Assembly: GCA_028671895.1 (NCBI GenBank)
Contig: JAPMAC010000231.1
Location: 5,854,001-5,918,000 of the forward strand
DNA from: Oenanthe sinensis
Lineage: Eukaryota; Streptophyta; Magnoliopsida; Apiales; Apiaceae
Direction of reading: 5' to 3'
DNA: 64,000 bases
Made by a program: the position numbers and the translations under genes. The first letter of the stretch is position 1. Each line of letters opens with the position of its first letter. Below the pieces are notes generated by a model. That model was not told the origin of the DNA, did no database searches, and saw only the letters and a program-made list of their open reading frames with translations. Shown here one piece after another: positions 38,128-47,754 of the stretch.

Positions 38128-40227
38128 TTCGAACGAGTCAAGAATGAAGCCTCAAATTGTTATAAATTGTTTTGATGTTTAAACGAGCCAATATTGTTCC
38201 TACAAGAGTTTACATGTTGTTTCCATGTTCAAACAAGTCAAGAATGAAGCTACAAGTTGTTTCCGAGTTCGAACGAGTCAAGAATGAAGCATCAAATTGT
38301 TCTGAATTGTTTTGATGTTTAAACGAGCCAATAATGTTCCTACATGAGTTTACATGTTGTTTCCATGTTCAAACGAGCCAAGAATGAAGCTACAAGTTGT
38401 TTCCGAGTTCGAACGAGCCAAGAATGAAGCCTCAAATTGTTAAGAATTATTTTGATGTTTAAACGAGCCAATAATGCTCCAACAAGTGTTTAAAAGTTGT
38501 TTCCATGTTCAAACGTGTCAAGAATGAAGCTACAAGTTGTTTCTGAGTTCGAACAAGTAAAGAATTAAGCCTCAAATTGTTATGAATTGTTTTGATGTTG
38601 AAACGAGCCAATAATGTTCCTACAAGAATTTACAAGTTATTTCCATGTTCAAACGAGTCAAGAATGAAGCTACAAATTTTTTCTGAGTTCGAACGATTCA
38701 AGAATGAAGTCTCAAATTGTTATGAATTGTTTTGATGTTTAAATGAGCCAATAATGCTCCTACATGTGTTTACAAGTTGTGTCTATGTTCAAACGAGTCA
38801 AGAATGAACCTACATGTTGTTTCCGAGTTCAAATGAGTCAAGAATGAAGCCTCAAATTGTTATTAATTGTTTTGATGTTTAAACGAGCCAATAATATTCC
38901 TATAAGAGTTTACAAGATGTTTCCATGTTCAAACGAGTCAAGAATGAAGCTACAAGTTGTTTCCGAGTTCGAACGAGTCAAGAATGAAGCCTCAAATTGT
39001 TATGAATTATTTTAATGTTTAAACGAGCCAATAATGTTCTTATAAGAGTTTATAAGTTATTTCCATGTTCAAACGAGTCAAGAATGAAGCTACATGTTGT
39101 TTCCGAGTTCAAATGAGTCAAGAATGAAGCCTCAAATTGTTATGAAATGTTTTGATGTTTAAACGAGCCAATAATGTTCCTATAAGAGTTTACAAGTTGT
39201 TTCCATGTTCAAACGAGGCAAGAATGAAGCTACAAGCTGTTTCCGAGTTCGAACGAGTCAAGAATGAAGTCTCAAATTGTTACGAATTGTTTCGATTTTT
39301 AAACGAGCCAATAATGTTTCTACAATAGTTTACAAGTTGTTTCCATATTCAAACCAGTAATGAATGAAACTACAAGTTGTTTCCGAGTTTGAACGAGTCA
39401 AGAATGAAGACTCAAATTGTTATGAATTGTTTTGAAGTTTAAACTAGCCAATAATGTTTTTACAAGAGTTTACAAATTGTTTCCATGTTCAAAGGAGTCA
39501 AGAATGAAGTTACAAGTTTTTTCCGAGTTCGAACGAGTCAAGAATTAAGCCTTAAATTGTTATGAATTGTTTTGATGTTTAAATGAGCCAATAATACTCC
39601 TAGACGTGTTTACAAGTTGTGTCCATGTTCAAACGAGTCAAGAATTAAGCTACAAGTTGTTTCCGAGTTCGAACGAGTCAAGAATGAAGCCTTAATTTTA
39701 TATGAATTGTTTTCATGTTTAAACAAGCCAATAATGCTCCTACAAGTGTTTACTAGTTGTTTTCATGTTCAAACGAGGCAAGAATGAAGCTACAAGTTGT
39801 TTCCGAGTTCGAACGAGTCAAGAATGAAGTCTCAAATTGTTACCAATTGTTTCGATTTTTAAACGAGCCAATAAAGTTTCTACAAGAATTTACAAGTTGT
39901 TTCCATGTTCAAACGAGTCAAGAATGAAGCTTCAAGTTGTTTCCGAGTTCGAACGAGTCAAGAATGAAGCCTCAAATTGTTATAAATTGTTTTGATGTTT
40001 AAACGAGCCAATAATGTTCCTACAAGAGTTTACATGTTATTTCCATCTTCAAACGAGTCAAGAATAAAGCTACAAATTTTTTCCGAGTTCCAACGAGTCA
40101 AGAATGAAGCCTCAAATTGTTATTAATTGTTTTGATGTTTAAACGAGCCAATAATGTTCCTACATGAGTTTACATGTTGTTTCCATGTTCAAACAGGTCA
40201 AGAATGAAGCTACAAGTTATTTCCGAG

Positions 40228-40336
40228 TTCGAACGAGTCAAGAATGAAACCTCAAATTGTTATGAATTGTTTTGATGTTTAAACGAGCCAATAATGTTCC
40301 TACAAGAGTTTACATGTTGTTTCCAGGTTCAAACAG
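40228..40336 (+). repeat. 109-bp short monomer, TTCAAACAG form
   Basis: The deletion breakpoint is the same as in the 30-38 kb copies, but it retains A where those have G (TTCAAACAG versus TTCAGACAG). It is probably the older state of this lineage. Confidence 0.9.
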
Positions 40337-41455
40337 TTCGAACGAGTCAAGAATGAACCCTCAAATTGTTATAAATTGTTTTGATGTTTAAACGAGCCAA
40401 TAATGTTTCTACACGAGTTTACATGTTGTTTCCATGTTTAAACAAGTAAAGAAAGAAGCTACATGTTGTTTTCGAGTTCGAACGAGTCAAGAATGAAGCC
40501 TCAAATTGTTATGAATTGTTTTGATGTTTAAACGAGCCAATAATGTTCCTACAAGAGTTTACATGTTGTTTCCATGTTCAAACGAGTCAAGAATGAAGCT
40601 ACAAGTTGTTTCCGAGTTCGAACGAGTCAAGAATGAAGCCTCAAATTGTTATGAATTGTTTTGATGTTTAAACGAGCCAATAATGTTCCTACAAGAGTTT
40701 ACATGTTGTTTCCATGTTCAAACGAGTCAAAAATGAAGCTACAAGATGTTTCCGAGTTCGAACGAGCCAATAATGAAGCCTCAAATTGTTAAGAATTATT
40801 TTGATGTTTAAACGAGCCAATAATGCTCCTACAAGTGTTTACAAGTTGTTTCCATGTTCAAACGTGTCAAGAATGAAGCTCCAAGTTGTTTCCGAGTTCG
40901 AACAAGTCAAGAATTAAGCCTCAAATTGTTATGAATTGTTTTCATGTTGAAACGAGCGAATAATGTTTCTACAAGAATTTACAAGTTGTTTCCATGTTCA
41001 AACGAGTCAAGAATGAAGCTACAAATTTTTTCCGAGTTTGAACGATTTAAGAATGAAGTCTCAAATTGTTATGAATTGTTTTGATGTTTAAATGAGCCAA
41101 TAATGCTCCTACATGTGTTTACGAGTTGTTTCCATGTTCAAACGAGTCAAGAATGAAGCTACAAGTTGTTTCCGAGTTCGAACGAGTCAAAATGAGGCCT
41201 CAAATTGTTATTAATTGTTTTGATGTTTAAATGAGCAAATAATGCTCCTAGAAGTGTTTACAAGTTGTGTCCATGTTCAAACGAGTCAAGAATGAAGCTA
41301 CAAGTTGTTTCCGAGTTCGAACGAATCAAGAATGAAGCCTCAATTGTTTATGAATTGTTTTCATGTTTAAACGAGCCAATAATGCTCCTACAAGTGTTTA
41401 CTAGTTGTTTTCATGTTGAAACGAGTCAAGAATGAAGCTACAAGTTGTTTCCGAG

Positions 41456-41564
41456 TTCGAACGAGTCAAGAATGAAGCCTCAAATTGTTATGAATTGTTT
41501 TGATGTTTAAACAAGCCAATAATGTTCTTACAAGAGTTTACATGTTGTTTCTATGTTCAAACAG
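41456..41564 (+). repeat. 109-bp short monomer, TTCAAACAG form
   Basis: It lies about 160 bp left of the LTR insertion and has the same 31-bp deletion with TTCAAACAG. Confidence 0.9.
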
Positions 41565-41719
41565 TTCGAACGAGTCAAGAATGAAGCCTCAAATTGTTAT
41601 AAATTGTTTTGATGTTTAAATGAGCCAATAATGTTCCTACAAGAATTTACAACTTTTTTCCATGTTCAAACGAGTCAAGAATGAAGCTACAATTTTTTTT
41701 CGAGTTCGAACGATTCAAG

Positions 41720-41724
41720 AATGA
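41720..41724 (+). repeat. Target-site duplication, left copy (AATGA)
   Basis: AATGA directly precedes the TG end of the inserted element and is repeated right after its CA end at 46029-46033. In uninterrupted monomers this site reads GATTCAAGAATGAAGTCTC once (for example at about 47840, 49655 and 61470), which gives the empty-site reference within the same array. Confidence 0.93.
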
Positions 41725-44240
41725 TGTAACGATTGAGCTATTTATATATATTTGATTAATATGAGTTATAATATTTATGTGTTCCAATGTGACAAGAGGT
41801 GATATATGATTTTTTTATATGTCCAGTTGACTGCCTGTTTGACCGCAATGTGCTTAAGTGTTTTAATTAAGTGATTATTTGGTTTTCCATGCTTAATTGA
41901 GTAACTGTTTGATTTTTATAAAATTATTGGTGTGTCCAATAATTATGAAATTTTATATGTAGCTTCTATGTGATTTTAGAGACTTTCTAAAAATGGTAGT
42001 ATATTAAATTCTGGTTCCAGTGATTTTATATAAATCTTTCATTCCTGTTTTATTCTAGAGATATTACTCTTCTAAATTCCATATTTAATTATTGGAATGT
42101 CCAAAAATCATGAAATCTTTTCCAAAATGTTCCTTATATATTCTGAGACTTTTGAAAAATAAAATTTTATTTTATTTGAGCCCCAAAATATTTTTAAAGG
42201 ATTTTCTACTCTTATTTCTATTTAAAGTGCCTAAACTTCCCTGATTTTTAATTAATTATTTATTCATCAGAAAAATATTTCAAAAATATGGGTGAGCTTC
42301 TAAATTATGTTCTTTATTTGAAAAATATAAAACTTATTTTTGTACTTTGTTTTTATCAAAATTCGATTTATTAATTGATTTAAATACAGAAAACAGCAAT
42401 TATGAAATTACTGTTTTACCCCTGCTTTTTCTATAACCTGCAGCACCCATTTCTTTTTCCCTTGCTCGGCATTTTCATTGTTCAGGTCTTGTTCTTGCTT
42501 TCTCCTGCGATTCTCTGCCTCCATATATGCTATGTGCGTGTGTGTGTGTGTTAATGTCGTGTTTGGTTCATAGTTTCGATTTCATTAACAACGAGTACTG
42601 TGGCTTGATCAAAATTTATGCAAGTTATGTATGTATGTGCACTGCCGTGTGTGTATAGCCAAGATGAGTTGGATGCAAAGCTTAAATCCGATTTGTTTCA
42701 TCTCGTATATGTTGTAGTAGTTGATTTACGGAGTCTAGCAGCTGTAGCCATAGAAATTGGACTCGATTGAGCCATTTTGTGAGCTACCGTCGCCGGCGAT
42801 GAGCTCCGGCAAGCCAGCGACTGGAATGGAACTGTTGTGCCTCGTTTTTGTGTGATAGCTCTACTAGCAACTGCTATGTACATGAATTATAACATATTGT
42901 GGACTGCATGTCGATTTTTATCATTTTCCCGGCTATGACTTTGAATTTTCCGATTAGTAGTTAAAAATCGATAGTCGTTTACATGTTGCCGAGTATGTAT
43001 GATTTGTAAATGATGTTAACCAAGAGGGTTAAGATGCTATGCAACTAATTATGTGATTAACTAGGCTTGCATGATATTTTCCCGGCTAGTGCTTTGATTT
43101 TTTTTCCGATTGTCAAGTAATTCAAGCATGCGTATATGTGTGTGGTTGGGCATTTCGAGTACATACAAGTTGGGGTTGTCTTGGTATCTGGATTGTTATT
43201 ATTCTTAACATGATTTAATTGCTAGTCGAACTAATACAATCGTGTTATTATAATTTAATTAATTATTGGATTAGTTAGTACAAGTTTGATAATTATATGA
43301 GTAATTCTATTCGAATTGGAGGTAATCAAATGGATACATGAATTGTGATTTGAGTTTGATAATTATATGAGTAACACTTAATTGCTCTATTCGAAGTATT
43401 GGTTAATTATTTTTATTATGAATTTTTCGAATTATATGCTTAAGTAGTGTGCGATTTTTTTTGAAGCAATATAGTGATACATGGATTGAAATTGAATTGT
43501 GTTAATTGCTATGTGATTATGGCTATTCAATTGAACAATTGCATTATAGTAATCGAATTGCTTGATTAATTGGCATCTTTGAATTATAAGTATTATAATT
43601 GGACATTGGTTGTTATAATATAGATTTGAGTCAGGAACTGAATTGACTATATAAATAGACAGTTGATACTGGATTGATTCAGTCATTTTTGAATGACAAT
43701 AGTAGTGCATAATGTTTATAGCTATTGCTTGTTTGATATGGATTTAGTGCAAAAATATGATTGTATTATCATGTATGATTGACTTTAATATTTGGTTGTG
43801 TCGGTTGTATTCCGACGGGTAGCTCCAATTACAGGGGAGGTGCTGCCAAAATTTTCTAAAAACTAAAACGATTTTGAAAGCATAATTGGCACACCACTTC
43901 TGTATAGGAAAAGCTATCAGTCAGGAATACTGTAGATCATATAATTGCCTATGTGCTACTTGCTTGCCAGTGTAGAAGTGATTATATAATAGAGTATGTC
44001 TACTGTACATTATATATGTGTTAAGGGGTTACAGTTAACGAAAGGGTAGAATAGTTAGACGTTAATGAGAACGTCGAGAGTATATAAGATACTGATATAG
44101 TACTATTTTTGTGTAGCTACGAAAGACATTGAGGTGAAGGACAAAGGGAAAGCTAAAGTAGAGAGTTAGTATTGGTGTAGGAGATCTACCTGTTCAGCAG
44201 CTGTAGCATTTCTTTTTAAGGCAAGTAACTACTGCCTGAT
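41725..44240 (+). other. LTR U3, distal part: AT-rich non-coding sequence
   Basis: There is no credible coding region here. The sequence is AT-rich with a short GC-richer patch at 42780-42830 (CCGTCGCCGGCGATGAGC). A 61-codon minus-strand frame (42698-42883) spans that patch, and a 92-codon minus-strand frame lies at 43432-43710; neither has a recognisable motif. Local imperfect duplications are present: TTTTCCCGGCT...TTTGA...TTCCGATT at about 42924-42955 and again at about 43077-43110. GTTTGATAATTATATGAGTA occurs at 43284-43303 and 43354-43373, a lag of 70 bp. The stretch around 43816-43865 (GGGTAGCTCC then GGGGAGGTGCTGCC) resembles a segment I associate with plant gypsy LTRs, from memory only. 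Confidence 0.6.
42533..42551 (+). repeat. GT dinucleotide microsatellite in the LTR
   Basis: GTGCGTGTGTGTGTGTGTT is a run of GT with one GC interruption. It is short and probably variable in length between copies of the element. Confidence 0.9.
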
Positions 44241-44820
44241 CTCTTTTAACTTAAGCACTGTTTTATAAACTGCTTTATGACCCTGCAACAATGTTATCTT
44301 ATTTCAACTGTTTTAAGCTATAGCCTGCCTTACTTTAATTGCTTTACTTAAACTGCAACCTTATACCAGTTTTGATTACACTTTAAACTTTTCAATCCCT
44401 GAACTGCTACTGACAGCTTATAAACTAGTTTTACAAATCTTAAACCAGTGACCTTGAAATGTGACTTATGCTATCACTATTTTCTTAACTATGTTTACTA
44501 GAACTTTAATTCTGAACTTACCCTGTTGCTATTGTCTAACTACTGTTACAATTAAATGCCTTACCACTGTTTTCAAAACTCCTTGTTATACCTGTGAATT
44601 GACCCTGCAACCTGATTTCACTACTATAACTTGGTTTTGGTCCCTAGTTCAAGATTTCTGCCTACTTTATTACAACAAAGACTTGTTTTGAGATTTATCC
44701 TGGAATAAACTTTACCTCTATCTAATGATCTTAAAAATGGATTTAAATATGGAATCCGACTTTCAAGAAGTCTTTTTCATCAAATGATTTGGTAACTTTA
44801 AAAAGAAATGTTTTGGTTAT
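44240..44820 (+). other. LTR U3, CTGCAA/CTG-rich pyrimidine stretch without genes
   Basis: Short words such as CCCTGCAAC, ACTGCTTTA and TAACCCTG recur irregularly here, and again at about 45290-45460 on the other side of the hairpin zone. A 76-codon plus-strand frame at 44461-44691 is rich in Thr, Leu and Cys because of this pyrimidine composition and has no recognisable domain. I interpret it as low-complexity LTR sequence. Confidence 0.55.
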
Positions 44821-44931
44821 TATAGGAATTCCGATCAAAATGGTTTCTGCGGATTCCTATAGGTTGGAGGCGTAAGAGGCCGAGTGACGCCGGTCCAGCA
44901 CTTTTTATGTGAAGACTATAATAAGATAGTC
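44821..44931 (+). promoter_or_regulatory. Cluster of inverted repeats (potential hairpins) in U3
   Basis: There are three inverted repeats in 111 bp. TATAGGAATTCCG (44821-44833) pairs with CGGATTCCTATA (44850-44861) with one bulged base and a 16-nt loop. GGCGT (44869-44873) pairs with ACGCC (44887-44891). GACTAT (44914-44919) pairs with ATAGTC (44926-44931) around a 6-nt loop. A fourth, GGACTTTAGTCC, lies at 45002-45013. They sit 0.6-0.75 kb upstream of the TATA box. Their role is unknown; in other retroelements U3 repeats of this kind can bind regulators, but that is inference. Confidence 0.7.
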
Positions 44932-45099
44932 AATGGCTATAATGAGATAACCCAAGGCCAATGGTAATAAGTGCCTTTATGAGTACTCTTTATGTCCAGA
45001 GGGACTTTAGTCCGTTATGGGGACTTTACGTGGCTGATCACCCGTATTGTCTGGCGTTGTGAGAAAACTCCAATCAAAATGATTTGTTTCTAATCAGTA

Positions 45100-45240
45100 A
45101 AGGTCCTAATGAGAGGACAGTTTTTTTTATAAATGATTTGAAAAGCAAGGTCCTAATGAGAGGACAGTTTTATAAAATGTTTTGAAAGAATCAATCCTAA
45201 TGAAAGGGCAGTTTTATACAAATGGACTTTGAAATGATTA
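45100..45240 (+). repeat. Short tandem repeat in U3, about 46 bp in three copies
   Basis: GGTCCTAATGAGAGGACAGT starts at 45102 and at 45149, and a diverged third copy (ATCCTAATGAAAGGGCAGT) at about 45194. Each is followed by TTTTATA, a variable spacer and a TTTGAAA-like end. Such small direct repeats upstream of a promoter are common in LTR U3 regions and may act as enhancer-type elements; no binding factor can be named. Confidence 0.8.
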
Positions 45241-45571
45241 GTAATGAATAATGAAATGCCTTGTTATAACCTGCCATATACAGCTTCAACTGTCAGATAT
45301 ATCTTGATTTGACTTTGTTTCAATTGTTATACATTACTTCCTGTTATCCATCTAACCCTGCAGATTACCTTTATACTTGAAAATGATTATTTCTTTCCAG
45401 TTTCTAACTTACCTTGCACCAGTTATTGAAATTATTTAACCCTGCCAGCGGTTTTATAAAAGAAAGTTTTGCGAGTAATGAATACCCTGACTAGAATTTT
45501 AATTACAATTATGGGACAATGAGGTCCAGCAATAATTTTACAGCATGATTCTAAGAAAAGACTTTTTAAAT

Positions 45572-45580
45572 TATATATAA
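45572..45580 (+). promoter_or_regulatory. TATA box of the LTR promoter
   Basis: TATATATAA, followed by GCC, is a strong plant TATA box match located 92-100 bp upstream of the short ORF start. It predicts transcription beginning near 45605-45612, which would place the U3/R boundary there. An AT-rich stretch at 45851-45885 (AAATGTAAATATAAATG) is a candidate poly(A) signal region closing R. Confidence 0.6.
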
Positions 45581-45614
45581 GCCTGTAGAACTGTTTTTAA
45601 CCAGTATGGTTACT

Positions 45615-45635
45615 TGCTGAGCTTTTGTGGCTCAT
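45615..45635 (+). other. Small stem-loop just after the inferred transcript start
   Basis: TGAGC and GCTCA flank a 7-nt spacer (TTTTGTG) in CTTGCTGAGC...GCTCATTC. The stem is only five base pairs, so it is a weak candidate for leader RNA structure. It lies between the predicted start site and the ATG at 45672. Confidence 0.45.
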
Positions 45636-45671
45636 TCTTTTATTTTCTAAGATCTACAGCTTTTGAGAATC

Positions 45672-45806
45672 ATGGTCCGTATTAAGCAGACTGCCAGGAA
45701 GAACATGTCTTTCATGAACTATGCTAGGCTGGCTGAGATTGAACAGGTAGGATCGAGGCAGAGTTGGAAGGAAAAGACTTTGTTAAGTCTTGTATTTTGT
45801 TATTAG
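45672..45806 (+). CDS. Short leader ORF (44 codons) with a histone H3 tail-like start
   Basis: This is the first ATG frame I see downstream of the inferred LTR transcript start. It reads MVRIKQTARKNMSF, then a charged helical-looking stretch, and ends in TAG at 45804-45806. The first residues match the conserved histone H3 start (Met then ARTKQTARKS) at seven of ten positions after Met, including both lysines equivalent to H3 Lys4 and Lys9, while Ser10 is Asn. Similarity stops at residue 10, and nothing further of H3 is present. After codon 25 the sequence CAG|GTAGGA (cut at 45746/45747) resembles a splice donor, so the codons could form a 25-residue leader exon. Whether it is translated is unknown. 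It may be a captured gene piece, a chance match or a conserved leader peptide of this element family. Confidence 0.35.
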   Translation: MVRIKQTARKNMSFMNYARLAEIEQVGSRQSWKEKTLLSLVFCY

Positions 45807-45991
45807 ATTTTAAGATGTTTCAGAAGTTGTAATAATATTATTTTGTTGCTGTAAATGTAAATATAAATGAATGTAGTTGTGTGCTTGTTTCATACCATTA
45901 CCTTGAAAGGTCCAGGCTAGTAGTCGGGGTCATATTTATGCGTATTTTCTATTATTGTTATTTAGGGTGCATGCATATAGAGTGGTAGTGA

Positions 45992-46019
45992 CTCCCCGAT
46001 CTAGACCCCGGGTCGGGAG
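45992..46019 (+). other. GC-rich hairpin at the 3' end of the LTR
   Basis: CTCCCCGA (45992-45999) pairs with TCGGGAG (46013-46019) with one bulged C, and GACCCCGGGTC lies inside. It is the most GC-rich sequence in the window and abuts the terminal GCGATACA. Subterminal position in U5 is the main reason to record it. Confidence 0.6.
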
Positions 46020-46028
46020 GGCGATACA

Positions 46029-46033
46029 AATGA
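46029..46033 (+). repeat. Target-site duplication, right copy (AATGA)
   Basis: AATGA follows the CA end of the LTR and continues as AATGAAGTCTCAAATTG, restoring subunit A of the interrupted monomer exactly at the point where the left arm stops. Confidence 0.93.
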
Positions 46034-47754
46034 AGTCTCAAATTGTTATGAATTGTTTTGATGTTTAAATGAGCCAATAATGCTCTTACATGTGTTTACA
46101 AGTTGTGTCCATGTTCAAACGAGTCAAGAATGAAGCTACATGTTGTTTCTGAGTTCAAAAGAGTCAAGAATGAAGTCTCAAATTGTTATGAATTGTTTTG
46201 ATGTTTAAACGAGCCAATAATGTTCCTATAAGAGTTTACAAGTTGTTTCCATGTTCAAACGAGTCAAGAATGAAGCTACAAGTTGTTTCCGAGTTCGAAC
46301 GAGTCAAGAATGAAGCTTCAAATTGTTATGAATTATTTTGATGTTTAAACGAGCCAATAATGTTCCTATAAGAGTTTACAAGTTATTTCCATGTTCAAAC
46401 GAGCCAAGAATGAAGCTACATGTTGTTTCCGAGTTCAAATGAGTCAAGAATGAAGCCTCAAATTTCTATGAATTGTTTTGATGTTTAAACGAACCAATAA
46501 TGTTCCTATAAGAGTTTACAAATTGTTTCCTTGTTCAAACGAGGCAAGAATGAAGTTACTAGCTGTTTTCGAGTTCGAACGAATCAAGAATGAAGTCTCA
46601 AATTGTAACGAATTGTTTCGATTTTTAAACGAGCCAATAATGTTTCTACAATAGTTTACAAGTTGTTTCCATATTCAAACGAGTAATGAATGAAACTACA
46701 AGTTGTTTCCGAGTTTGAACGAGTCAAGAATGAAGCCTCAAATTGTTATGAATTGTTTTGATGTTTAAACTAGCCAATAATCTTTCTACAAGGGTTTACA
46801 AATTATTTCCATGTTCAAACGAGTCAAGAATGAAGCTACAAGTTGTTTCCGAGTTCGAACGAGTCAAGAATTAAGCCTTAAATTGTTATGAATTGTTTTC
46901 ATGTTGAAACGAGCCAATAATGTTCCCACAAGAGTTAACAAGTTGTTTCCATGTTCAAACGAGTAAAGAATGAAGCTACAAGTTGTTTCCGAGTTCGAAC
47001 GATTCAAAATGAAGCCTCAAATTGTTATGAATTGTTTTGATGTTTAAATGAGCCAATAATGCTCCTAGAAGTGTTTACAAGTTGTGTCCATGTTCAAACG
47101 AGTAAGGAATGAAGCTACAAGTTGTTTCCGAGGTCGAACGAGTCAAGAATGAAGCCTCAATTTTTTATGAATTGTTTTCATGTTTAAATGAGCCAATAAT
47201 GCTCCTACAAGTGTTTACTAGTTGTTTCTATGTTCAAACGAGGCAAGAATGAAGCTACAAGCTGTTCCGGAGTTCGAACGAGTCAAGAATGAAGTCTCAA
47301 ATTGTTACGAATTGTTTCGATTTTTAAATGAGCCAATAATGTTTCTACAAGAATTTACAAGTTGTTTCCATGTTCAAACGAGTCAAGAATGAAGCTACAA
47401 ATTGTTTCCGAGTTCGAACGAGTCAAGAATTAAGCCTCAAATTGTTATGAATTGTTTTCATGTTGAAACGAGCCAATAATGTTCCTAAAAGAATTTACAA
47501 GTTGTTTCCAGGTTTAAACGAGTCAAGAATGAAGCTACAAGTTGTTTCCGAGATTGAACGAGTCAAGAATGAAGTCTTAAATTGTTATGAATTGTTTTGA
47601 TGTTTAAACGAGCCAATAATGCTCCTACAAGTGTTTACAAGTTGTGTCCATGTTCAAACGAGTAATGATTGAAGCTTCAAGTTGTTTCCGAGTTCGAACG
47701 AGTCAAGAATGAAGCCTCAAATTGTTATGAATTTTTTTGATATTTAAACGAGCC
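46034..47754 (+). repeat. Satellite sub-zone: diverse monomers right of the LTR
   Basis: Monomers are in register but varied, resembling those at 38.5-41.7 kb on the other side of the LTR. Several also resemble the first part of the downstream 4-kb unit (for example GTTTCGATTTTTAAACGAG at about 46617). I could not define an exact multi-monomer period. Confidence 0.75.

Larger units (their letters stand above)
36781..38460 (+). repeat. 949-bp duplication carrying a 109-bp short monomer
   Basis: GTGTCCATGTTCAAACGAG following TTAACAAGTT occurs at 36881 and 37830, a lag of 949 bp, equal to six monomers plus one 109-bp monomer. The short monomers at 37070 and 38019 are 949 bp apart too. The first copy has TTTACTAGTTG (about 37013) where the second has TTTACTAGTAG. 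Confidence 0.85.
1288..41724 (+). repeat. 140-bp satellite DNA, left arm (about 40.4 kb, near 289 monomer lengths)
   Basis: The array is head-to-tail and in one orientation. Period 140 is read from starts of TTCGAACGAG at 1291, 1431, 1571, 1711 and 1851. Each monomer has three subunits: A (50 bp, begins TTCGAACGAGTCAAGAATGA, ends TTTTGATG), B (50 bp, begins TTTAAACGAGCCAATAATG, ends TTTCCATG) and C (40 bp, begins TTCAAACGAGTCAAGAATGA, ends TTTCCGAG). A contains adjacent AATTGTTATG and AATTGTTTTG; B contains adjacent 10-bp copies starting with ACAAGT. C lacks the extra 10 bp, which accounts for 50+50+40. The consensus has five CpG sites, all in the subunit anchors or the CCGAG end. No monomer is inverted as far as I read. 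No gene is present; open frames are incidental because 140 is not divisible by three. Length and AT content fit plant satellites, but centromeric or other location cannot be told from sequence alone. Confidence 0.98.
38461..41724 (+). repeat. Satellite sub-zone: diverse monomers bordering the LTR insertion
   Basis: Monomers remain about 140 bp and in register but differ more from one another than those at 4-12 kb, and I find no regular multi-monomer period. Two 109-bp monomers (40228, 41456) carry the TTCAAACAG form. Types characteristic of the right arm, such as TTAAATGAGCCAATAATGC with ACATGTGTTTACAAG, already occur here (38740, 41100), so both arms belong to one original array. The last monomer is cut after ATTCAAGAATGA by the inserted element. 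Confidence 0.8.
41725..46028 (+). mobile_element. Solo LTR of a large LTR retrotransposon, 4304 bp, inserted in the satellite
   Basis: The insert begins TGTAACG and ends CGATACA, so the ends are TG...CA with a 7-bp imperfect inverted terminus, and it is flanked by a 5-bp duplication, AATGA. That is the signature of LTR retrotransposon integration. The start sequence is not repeated near the right end and no gag, protease, polymerase, primer-binding site or polypurine tract is seen. The whole insert is therefore best read as one LTR left after recombination between two LTRs. Plus orientation is inferred from a TATA box near the right end and a putative transcript start after it. LTRs this long occur in gypsy groups such as Tekay/Del and Ogre and in non-autonomous LARD elements; I cannot choose between them. 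The satellite on both sides is in register, so this was a simple insertion. Confidence 0.88.

Noticed and set aside
42698..42883. 61-codon minus-strand protein in the LTR
   Set aside because: Ser/Thr/Ala-rich low-complexity translation, no motif, inside U3 and opposite to the inferred transcription direction.
43432..43710. 92-codon minus-strand protein in the LTR
   Set aside because: The translation is dominated by Ile, Tyr, Asn, Ser and His, as expected from AT-rich sequence; no domain or promoter.
44461..44691. 76-codon plus-strand protein rich in Cys, Thr and Leu
   Set aside because: It reflects the CTG/CTT/ACT-rich composition of this part of the LTR; no recognisable family or start context.
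41725..46028. A complete retrotransposon or a DNA transposon instead of a solo LTR
   Set aside because: No internal coding domains and no repeated ends that could be two shorter LTRs. TG...CA with a 5-bp duplication does not fit the common plant DNA transposons, which have longer inverted ends.
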